A DNA stretch of 64,000 bases from Enteropsectra breve. Lineage: Eukaryota > Microsporidia. The stretch covers positions 1 through 64,000 of the forward strand of contig JALPMN010000643.1 of NCBI GenBank assembly GCA_024243835.1, given 5' to 3'. The position numbers and the translations under genes were made by a program. This document shows, piece after piece, positions 57,269-64,000 of the stretch (position 1 is the first letter of the stretch; each line of letters begins with the position of its first letter). Under the pieces are notes generated by a model that worked only from the letters and a program-made list of their open reading frames with translations, was not told the origin of the DNA and searched no databases.

Positions 57269-57823
57269 TTAATACAGCGCATCAGCGCGTATATCTTGCC
57301 CGCCCTGCAGTGTGGTCCTGTCTTTGTCTCTCAAGAGCGGCTTTCTCATATCATATGCATCCTCATCAGGATCCCCATAGTAGTCGTATATGGTGCGATA
57401 TACTTCATAGCCAATGCCTTTGTAAAAGCTGATGGCTACTGAATTTGATGCACGCACGAAAAGATCGCTAAAATACGCACGCTTGTTGTTTCCAATCTGT
57501 TCCAGAAAGAGAAGAAGAGTCCTTCCAAATCCGATGCTTCGATAGGAAGGTCCAATTGATAGCGCGCTTAAATGCATGCAGAGATGCTCCTTGTACTCCA
57601 TTTTTCCAAAGATATACCCGATAACCGGGTTTCGGTAAGAAAGCGATTCGTTGTTAAATTCTTCGCTTCCTCCGCCATATTTTCTTATGGTAATGAAGCT
57701 GTCCGAGTGGTTCTTCAGATAGGAAAGATAGTAGTCCGCCGTAAAGTTTTCTGATTTGCCGTCCATGTTGGCGATGTCCATTGTGAAGATATCCTCAGCT
57801 GACATTGGCTCATAAATGTACAT
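57269..57823 (-). CDS. NAA20: NatB catalytic subunit Naa20 (Nat3)
   Basis: 184 residues, matching the family's length. Diagnostic blocks are NMDGKSENFTADYYLSYLKN (compare NLDxxTExFxxxFYxxYL), NPVIGYIFGKMEY, HLSALSIGPSYRSIGFGRTL with the acetyl-CoA loop, and AYFSDLFVRASNSVAISFYK, GIGYEVYRTIYDYYGDPDED, DMRKPLLRD. The FVDLFVR-type and YYSG...DMRK-type motifs are specific for Naa20. NatB acetylates N-termini beginning Met-Asp/Glu/Asn. The acetyl-CoA motif RSIGFG departs from the usual R/Q-x2-G-x-G/A only mildly. An AAATTTT box lies upstream. Confidence 0.95.
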   Translation of the reverse strand: MYIYEPMSAEDIFTMDIANMDGKSENFTADYYLSYLKNHSDSFITIRKYGGGSEEFNNESLSYRNPVIGYIFGKMEYKEHLCMHLSALSIGPSYRSIGFGRTLLLFLEQIGNNKRAYFSDLFVRASNSVAISFYKGIGYEVYRTIYDYYGDPDEDAYDMRKPLLRDKDRTTLQGGQDIRADALY

Positions 57824-58123
57824 AAAATGGATGATAGTAAAATTTTTTAAAACTTCTATCTGCTTTACTATTTGATCCTAAATCTATTCAAATATCTATT
57901 CAATTTCTATCGAAATATAGATTTGAACTTCATATATGAAGCATATTTAATTACATTATAATAGTTTAAATGCTTATTAGAATGTTACTTTTAAGGATTA
58001 TTTTGTTATGATAAATAGCCATACTGAAAATCATTATACTCATATTTCTTGGCATCGCTCAGCCTTTCCATACCAGATCGTTGTGTTCGTCTCCAAAATA
58101 GACAGCATTCTGAGAACCCTTTG

Positions 58124-59095
58124 ATGCTAAATTTTGACAAAAAGAACAGAAAAACACGATGCTGCAAATACCATGGGTTTGCCGACATGGAAAAGATTGG
58201 AGAGGGCACATTCGGCCATGTTTTTCTTGGCTACTACAAGAACAAGAAGCTCGCGATTAAAAAGCTGGTGTACTCCAAGGACCCGCTCCATCTCACATCC
58301 ATACGCGAAATAAAAATGCTGAGATCGCTTTTTCATCCAAACATTGTGCAGCTCGAAGAGATTGTTGTCTGTGACTACCAGATATATCTGGTAATGCCGT
58401 ACTATGAGTTTGACTTGAGATCTCTGATAAACACACAGGCGCTCAGCCTAATGGAAGTTAAAGAGATATTCTACCAGATTGTAGAGGGTGTTAAATATAT
58501 GCATGACAAGGATCTGGTGCACAGGGATCTTAAAACAGCAAACATACTGATAGATGTGAAATCTTGTTCTGGAAGTGGTGCAATAAAAACAGACGATGAA
58601 GAAGATGGAGAAATAGTCGATCAAAACTTTAAGAAGATGGCCATCAAAAACTTTAAATTTCAGGTAAAAATATGTGATTTTGGAATGTCCCGAGAGATGG
58701 CGAAAGACATGACGCCAGGAACAGTGACCCTGTGGTACCGCGCGCCAGAGCTGCTGCTTGGTGCTTCGCGCTATGGAAAGGGTGTTGATATTTGGTCTTT
58801 GGGCTGCATTTTGTACGAAACTCTTACTAAAAGAGTATTGTTCAAAGAAGACACAGAAATGGAGCAGCTGAAGAGGATTGTCGAAGCCTGCGGGCTTCCT
58901 AACGAAAATTCGGAGCTGCACAACGAATATTTGCGGAGAGGATTCGAACGAAGGGAAAGGGAATTTGAAGTATATGCGGAGGCAATAAATCAGGAATCAA
59001 AGGACTTTCTCAGCAAGATATTTGTGCTCGATCCACTGGACAGAATTACAGCAAAAGAGTGTCTTGCGGATTCATTTTTTGATGCAGTGAGGTAA
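58124..59095 (+). CDS. Cyclin-dependent protein kinase, CDK10/11- or CDK9/12-like
   Basis: 323 residues from the ATG at 58124; the longer frame begins with TTG at 58049, and CCC lies 5 bases upstream of the chosen start. Kinase elements are the glycine loop GEGTFGHV, Lys in LAIKKL, the cyclin-binding helix LTSIREIKML (PSTAIRE position), catalytic HRDLKTANIL near residue 133, DFG at about 185, activation segment MTPGTVTLWYRAPE with a Thr at the CAK site, and DIWSLGCIL. Between HRD and DFG lies an extra acidic loop of ~30 residues (centred on KTDDEEDGEIVDQ), absent from standard CDKs. LTSIRE and the VTLWYRAPELLLG block resemble transcriptional CDKs (CDK9-13). The class is inferred; the exact orthologue is not settled. 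Confidence 0.88.
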   Translation: MLNFDKKNRKTRCCKYHGFADMEKIGEGTFGHVFLGYYKNKKLAIKKLVYSKDPLHLTSIREIKMLRSLFHPNIVQLEEIVVCDYQIYLVMPYYEFDLRSLINTQALSLMEVKEIFYQIVEGVKYMHDKDLVHRDLKTANILIDVKSCSGSGAIKTDDEEDGEIVDQNFKKMAIKNFKFQVKICDFGMSREMAKDMTPGTVTLWYRAPELLLGASRYGKGVDIWSLGCILYETLTKRVLFKEDTEMEQLKRIVEACGLPNENSELHNEYLRRGFERREREFEVYAEAINQESKDFLSKIFVLDPLDRITAKECLADSFFDAVR

Positions 59096-59941
59096 AATAA
59101 AAAATAAATATTGGATTGGAATGAGTATATTGATATATTCTTATTTCTAATCGGATAAACATCAACAGAGTTTAAATCTGCTCACCGAGGGCTCGATAGT
59201 GTTAACTGGCTGGTATAGAAATAACATTAGAGGTATAATAAGAGATGCCTTGGTTTATTTTCTTTTTTATTATAATTGCTGTTATTTCTACATCCATTCC
59301 TGTTATTTATTCGGAGAAATATTATTTGTCAAGAACAAATTTAAAATTATTTTATAAAAATATGTCCCAAAATTTATTCTTTTAAACACAAGAAAACCTC
59401 ATTCATAAATAAATTACCAGATTTTCAACCAGCATGTTGATTCAAAACACCAAAATTTTAACTTAGCTTATTATATAAATACTAGCGTTTAGCTCTTTTA
59501 AACACCTCGAAAACTAATTTATTCATTATTTTTAGCATGTGGGAAAAAAACAAAATTTCTTTTTTGTTCATTCTCTATTTAATCAACTTTTTAGATAAAA
59601 ACAAAAAAGTTCTTATAATCGAATCTTATCCTTAATCATTTAAAGTTTTTAGACCACACTTTCCGATACCCAAAGCCTGGAAAGTATGTCCAGATTGATA
59701 TTCTTAATCTTCTAATAATGAGAGAGGCAAAATTTTTATTTTTTATGCTGTGATCTAAAAAATTGATTTGCGCTCCTGATCAAGTTTAAGACTTCTTGTA
59801 CAAATCTGTTTAAACAGAACCGTGTGATTTTAAGAAAATATGAGAAACCCTATGACTATGTTTAAAAGTTTTGAAAATATATGCTTGTATTTTAAAGGAT
59901 TTTAAAAATAAAGGTAAGGAACTTTATCAAAAATATGTCCC
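59096..59941. other. AT-rich spacer
   Basis: No ORF, repeat or fold was recognised. CCC (59939-59941) abuts the ATG at 59942. Confidence 0.5.
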
Positions 59942-61396
59942 ATGAAAGTAGCATTTTTGATCGAATGTGTTCTGGTGTGTGGAGTGTATGGGCGCAGCAA
60001 ACAAGGCAAAGGAGTTCAGACGGGTTCAAAGCAACCGCAAAGACACTCAAAATTAATTACAAAGCAGGCGAACAAAATACGTGTGTGGAGCAAAATAGCC
60101 TCCTGGTTTTTCTTTCGAAACCCATTAAAGAAAATCGGGAGTGGAGATGCACCTGAATTCAAACTTCTTGAAAATAATTATCATAGTGACGAGTCACCTG
60201 ACTTTACACCTTTTTATGAGAATGAGTGCCAAAAAGGCTCATATGTTTCATTCGATGATCTTAATTATCCAGATGAAGATATATTAAAAGAAAACAAATC
60301 ATCAGGCCAACTTTCACAAGTATCCATGCTTCTTTCCATCCCAAAAAGAAATCGCAGTGATAAAAAAAATAAAGAGTCATGTTATAAACAGGTTAATGAT
60401 CTCACGCAAGTGGAAAAACAAATCGTCACTCGAATAGGCAAGCTTTCAAGCACGAAAAAAATGGCAAACGAGCCTGGGCCCAATGATATAGTAAAGTTCT
60501 TTGGTGAAATGGATGTAGATGAAAAAGAGGCATCAGAGTGCAACCTATGCAGAGAAAGAGCACGCAATGATAATATTCCAGGCTATTTAACAGAATATTT
60601 TCAAAAATGCATTGGCGAAGTTCAAACTATCTGCGGCAAGGAAATGAAATGTTTTGCTTGCGGACTGCCCCTTGTCTTAAAGTATTGCAGAATTCCATAC
60701 ATAAATATACAGGAGGCTCTGTTTCATGAAGAATGCTCATTTCTCTGCATCAGTGCGTTAAATGGCGTTGGAATGAGGCCATTGGATAACATTCTTAAGT
60801 TTTATATAAACATAATTCCTACTTTGATAAAACCCATAATACTGAGAAGAGATAAAGATGCTTATTCCAGGGCTTTGGATGAACTGAAAAAGCTATCTAT
60901 CGATGTGTTCAGAAAAATAGTCTACATCGGTGGACATCAAATGAACAGACTGGACTGGCTCCTCCTAAACTGTCAGTTAATATTCAGTGGCCTAAATGAG
61001 CACACTGACATTATTATGGAGTATTTAGAAACACGTGAAAACGGGCCATTAGTGTCATATGAGAATCTCCTGTATGGAAAGCTTTATGAGAGATACGGTG
61101 CTGCGGTTAAAATAATAAGAAAAGCATATTTTAATAAAACAAAATTAGCTGACCAGTTTTCTTACCTGAGAATTGTGGTGGAAAGAAGAGCAACAGAAGT
61201 TGATCACAAGAATTTCGTTTTGTATGATACTTTTCTACGGAGTTTCTTTAGGGTGCAAAATAAATCTGGCGAAATAATTCAAAATGCTGACGAAAGACAG
61301 CTATACGAGTTGTTCAAAATAAATGGACAAGAAAAATTCTATAAGGAGCTTATTCAAAGAACATCTGAACAAGTATTGTGTGAATTATCCAAATAA
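59942..61396 (+). CDS. Secreted protein with Cys/His clusters and helical C-half (484 aa)
   Basis: CCC directly abuts the ATG and the N-terminus MKVAFLIECVLVCGVYG is a signal peptide. A basic region (residues about 18-55; IRVWSKIASWFFFRNPLKKI) and an acidic disordered stretch follow. Two Cys/His clusters appear near residues 200-260: CNLCRERAR, and then CFACGLPLVLKYC ending FHEEC, likely one or two zinc sites. The last ~220 residues are helical (for example ILRRDKDAYSRALDELKKLS). No family is recognised. The pattern C-x2-C...H-x2-C plus a helical body resembles the non-secreted protein at 46100. Confidence 0.75.
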   Translation: MKVAFLIECVLVCGVYGRSKQGKGVQTGSKQPQRHSKLITKQANKIRVWSKIASWFFFRNPLKKIGSGDAPEFKLLENNYHSDESPDFTPFYENECQKGSYVSFDDLNYPDEDILKENKSSGQLSQVSMLLSIPKRNRSDKKNKESCYKQVNDLTQVEKQIVTRIGKLSSTKKMANEPGPNDIVKFFGEMDVDEKEASECNLCRERARNDNIPGYLTEYFQKCIGEVQTICGKEMKCFACGLPLVLKYCRIPYINIQEALFHEECSFLCISALNGVGMRPLDNILKFYINIIPTLIKPIILRRDKDAYSRALDELKKLSIDVFRKIVYIGGHQMNRLDWLLLNCQLIFSGLNEHTDIIMEYLETRENGPLVSYENLLYGKLYERYGAAVKIIRKAYFNKTKLADQFSYLRIVVERRATEVDHKNFVLYDTFLRSFFRVQNKSGEIIQNADERQLYELFKINGQEKFYKELIQRTSEQVLCELSK

Positions 61397-61666
61397 ATAG
61401 TTTCTACAATGAATTATTCAAGTTAAATCATACAATAAAACTTACAAGTTTAATTTTCTAATCGTGTTCAAATAAATATTGCAACACATTAAGAAAGTTT
61501 AGCCATCGCTGCATGAGCGGTATTAAAACAACAGCCATCCTTGTTTTAATTGACTAATGGAGTATCAGAAGAACAAACTCAAGATATTTGTCGCTATAAT
61601 TAAAGTGATTTCTACTATGTGATGGTTATAGTTATAGTTTAGAAAGTTATAGTTAAGAAAGTTTAT
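61397..61666. other. Convergent 3' spacer with short direct repeats
   Basis: Near 61624-61660, gttatagtt and agaaagtt motifs repeat in close succession. Otherwise nothing was seen. Confidence 0.5.
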
Positions 61667-63076
61667 TTAAAAATAAATAAATTCTCCCTTCTTTATGAAA
61701 TTAATATCAACCTTGTGGCCAACTAGCTCTCTTATGTTTGAAAGGCCATATTTTATCATAGCAGGCCTCTCAAGCGAGAGTCCCCATGCAATAACACACA
61801 CATCCTCATCGTATCCCATGGGCCGCAGCATTTCTGGCCTGAAGATTCCAGAGTTTCCAATTTCAATCCACTTCCCCAGTCCTTCGTGGAAGCCAAATAT
61901 CTCCATCGATGGCTCTGTGTACGGATTAAACGCTGGCTTATACTTTATATTTTTTAGTCCCAGCTTCTTGAAGAAGGTGCTCATAATGCCCATAAGGTCG
62001 CTTATTCCCAGGTTGTATCCTGCGATAAGGCCCTCTACCTGGTGAAACTCTGCCAAGTGCGTTGCATCGATAGACTCATTTCTAAAAACCTTATCGATGC
62101 TGAAGAACTTGCATGGCTTAAAGTCTCCCGCAAGCTGCTTGAGATACCTGGCAGATACCGCAGTGGTGTGTGTTCTAAGCAGGTTTTTCGAGGCCTCTTC
62201 CGTGCTCCAGGAGCAGCTGTGGCCAAGTGACCCGTATCCCCCCTTCTCGTGCACTTCTTTGACCTTCTTCAGATACTCCGTGTCAAATTCACCGGTCAGT
62301 TCTGGATTTTTCAAAAAGAAAGTGTCGTGTGAGTCCCGACTGGGATGGTTCTGCGGCTGAAACAGCGAGTCAAAGTTCCAGAAACTGGACTCAACATATT
62401 TGTTGGTTTTCATTTCTGAGAATCCCATCTCAATGAAGATACGTTTGAATTCCTCTCTTATTTTCATCAGCGGATGAAGAGACCCACAGTGTGGGATGTT
62501 TCCCAGTGAATTGAAATTGTATTTCTTGAACTCCTGATTTTGAAAGTTCTGCACCATTTCTTCCGTAAGCTCAGTCTCAAAGGTGTCATTTACCCCGTAT
62601 TTCTCTCCTCTTCTAATCACATAGGTGTTTATTTTTTTGGCACAAACTAAATTTCTTTTCTTCAATTCAGTTACCTCTTTTATACTCAGTGCTGCCAGCT
62701 TTGATAGGGCAATAGCCGTCTCATCAACAACATCGCTCTTTGCTCTGAATATCCTGTCATTTTCAAGCTTAATCCACCTATTTTTAAATGCGTGCTTGCT
62801 TCCGTGCTGGAACTGTTGCAGCACCGATGAGTCAGCCCCTTCTTCTCCTACGCTTTGATAAAGCCTGTATTCCTGGCTTCCGTCCTTCGCGATAGCTGCT
62901 CCCTCGTCTGTCAAAGAATATTCCTGAGTCTCTTTGATTTCAAAAACAACCTGCTCTTTAGAGACCAGTGAAAGGAGTATTCCATGGATCTCACTGCCCG
63001 GGATGCTCAGTTCAGTGGAGCAAACCTGTTCTTTGTGCGCCAAGGCTTCTAAAATCTGTTCTGTGTAGCTTGGCAT
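61667..63076 (-). CDS. FRS2: Phenylalanyl-tRNA synthetase alpha subunit (cytosolic)
   Basis: 469 residues from the ATG at 63076, which has an AAATTTT box and CC upstream; a longer frame from 63139 would add 21 residues. The N-terminal winged-helix regions (residues 1-150) are followed by the class II core with [20 protein letters not shown], the block [14 protein letters not shown], motif 2 region [20 protein letters not shown] and motif 3 [20 protein letters not shown]. These are all typical of eukaryotic/archaeal PheS. It forms an alpha2-beta2 enzyme charging tRNA-Phe. No sign of degeneration. Confidence 0.96.
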   Translation of the reverse strand: MPSYTEQILEALAHKEQVCSTELSIPGSEIHGILLSLVSKEQVVFEIKETQEYSLTDEGAAIAKDGSQEYRLYQSVGEEGADSSVLQQFQHGSKHAFKNRWIKLENDRIFRAKSDVVDETAIALSKLAALSIKEVTELKKRNLVCAKKINTYVIRRGEKYGVNDTFETELTEEMVQNFQNQEFKKYNFNSLGNIPHCGSLHPLMKIREEFKRIFIEMGFSEMKTNKYVESSFWNFDSLFQPQNHPSRDSHDTFFLKNPELTGEFDTEYLKKVKEVHEKGGYGSLGHSCSWSTEEASKNLLRTHTTAVSARYLKQLAGDFKPCKFFSIDKVFRNESIDATHLAEFHQVEGLIAGYNLGISDLMGIMSTFFKKLGLKNIKYKPAFNPYTEPSMEIFGFHEGLGKWIEIGNSGIFRPEMLRPMGYDEDVCVIAWGLSLERPAMIKYGLSNIRELVGHKVDINFIKKGEFIYF

Positions 63077-63090
63077 GGAATAAAAATTTT
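63077..63090 (-). promoter_or_regulatory. AAATTT box and CC start motif of PheRS alpha gene
   Basis: On the minus strand, AAAATTTT is followed by TATTCC abutting the ATG at 63076. Confidence 0.55.
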
Positions 63091-63659
63091 CATTAATTTT
63101 GTTCTTTCTGCTGAATATACCACTCATAGGCAGATTCAATAAGTATTTGACTAAATGATATTCATTTTTATTGATTCTTGTATTAAGGTAATGTTTTAAC
63201 GGCCCTTTCTAAACTAAAAATAGTTTTTCAGCAATTTCTTATTGAGAGACTATTGAAAATAAGAGATTAGCATTACTTAATTTAAGGCAAGTACATTGAT
63301 TTACTCGTTATTTTGAAGAATACATTTATTTTTTATTTCTAAAAATACTCATAAGCTTTTATTTCTTCGGATTACCCATCGTTTAATATTTTTGAAGTGA
63401 GATAAATTTAAAAGGAGAAATGAATGCAATTCCCCTTCACTGGCATGATGTTCTTTATATTAATAAAGAATATTGCAATATATACGTCATTAATTTACAC
63501 TATTTATGAGTTTTTATTAATATTTTTCTTCAATTTTATGTATAAACTCAAGATTACACTTTAAACTATACAATAGACATCATTTATGGTATTCTGTAGC
63601 CAAGAATATTTTTACCCGCTACTTTCCTTTATTTATTTTTCAATTCCTTCCTAACAGAG
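63091..63659. other. Divergent AT-rich spacer
   Basis: It lies between PheRS alpha (minus) and RPT2 (plus). Nothing was recognised. Confidence 0.5.
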
Positions 63660-63662
63660 CCC
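63660..63662 (+). promoter_or_regulatory. CCC start motif of RPT2 gene
   Basis: CCC directly abuts the ATG at 63663 and is preceded by an AT-rich stretch. Confidence 0.55.
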
Positions 63663-64000
63663 ATGGGAAATTCTGCTGGCGCTCCTAGGAAAGCAACAGA
63701 CAACACAATGGTAAATTTAAAAAGAAAGAAGAGGGTCAAGGAGTCTAAAAACAGCACAGGGCTCCCCCTGATATTCCCCGCAATGCGATGCAAACTGAAG
63801 CAGCTCAAGCTGGAGAAGATAAATTATTTGCTGAATTTAGAATCGAACTTACTGAGTCTCGTGGATGCGAATCCCCATGAAAAAGACGGATCGAAGATGA
63901 TTGTTGATCAGATGCGTGGCCATCCGCTGGCGATAGGAACCTTAGAGGAGTTCATTGATGATGACCATGCAATTGTCTCTACCGGCCTTGGCCTGGAGTA
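63663..64000 (+). CDS. RPT2: 26S proteasome ATPase Rpt2 (partial, 5' part)
   Basis: The first 112 residues are present; the gene runs off the window before the AAA domain. Gly2 in MGNSAG fits the conserved N-myristoylation site of Rpt2. A basic stretch is followed by the Rpt2-specific blocks PLIFPAMRCKLKQLKLEKIN, the coiled coil, and MRGHPLAIGTLEEFIDDDHA (compare IRGNPLSIGTLEEIIDDDHAIV). Rpt2 is one of six ATPases of the proteasome base and gates the 20S channel. Confidence 0.96.
   Translation, partial: MGNSAGAPRKATDNTMVNLKRKKRVKESKNSTGLPLIFPAMRCKLKQLKLEKINYLLNLESNLLSLVDANPHEKDGSKMIVDQMRGHPLAIGTLEEFIDDDHAIVSTGLGLE

Overview
The window looks like a gene-sparse stretch of a microsporidian nuclear genome. 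The core genes are eukaryotic (26S proteasome Rpt2, Spt6, Utp12/Dip2, phenylalanyl-tRNA synthetase alpha, ribosomal proteins uS5 and eL31, NatB Naa20, Maf1). They are short for their families, all appear intronless, and are separated by AT-rich spacers of 0.2-1.1 kb. Many start codons follow the promoter pattern described for Microsporidia: an AAATTT-like box, then CCC a few bases before the ATG. This pattern was used to choose many starts. Base composition, spacer size, a retained spliceosomal protein (Hsh49-like) and secreted gene families would fit the Trachipleistophora/Vavraia side of the phylum. That placement is an inference; no rRNA is present to test it.

Layout. 1-7 kb: gene-poor and probably fast-evolving, with a 38-bp tandem repeat, a frameshifted ORF, a heavily decayed minus-strand gene and two tiny secreted cysteine-containing proteins. 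7-21 kb: an accessory, secretion-rich block with two tandem paralogous secreted proteins of ~780 aa, small single-span membrane proteins, a secreted insulinase-fold (M16) protein without its zinc site, a secreted protein with faint resemblance to the GPI8/legumain fold, and an Atm1-type half ABC transporter. 22-64 kb: mostly conserved housekeeping genes, alternating with unrecognised secreted or membrane proteins.

Functional themes. Transcription and chromatin: Swi3-like, Spt6, MADS-box/Mcm1, an HSF-type regulator with a degenerate receiver domain, a Med15-like KIX protein, a CDK, Maf1 and a TFIIIC-like propeller. RNA and translation: tRNA-Glu(CUC), Utp12, an exosome RNase-PH subunit, Hsh49-like, zuotin, uS5, eL31 and PheRS. 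Mitosome: the Atm1-like exporter and a Tim44-like protein. Trafficking and modification: a VPS9 Rab5 exchange factor, Ste24-like M48 protease, two N-terminal acetyltransferases and a calcineurin-B-like protein.

The most notable signals are the HSF plus pseudo-receiver protein (Ser at the phospho-Asp site), the zuotin with HPL in place of HPD, the apparently dead secreted peptidase folds, a strongly folded GC-richer non-coding block at about 50.17-50.33 kb, and a 150-bp foldback element at 51.19-51.34 kb. All identifications come from reading motifs by eye; no search was run.
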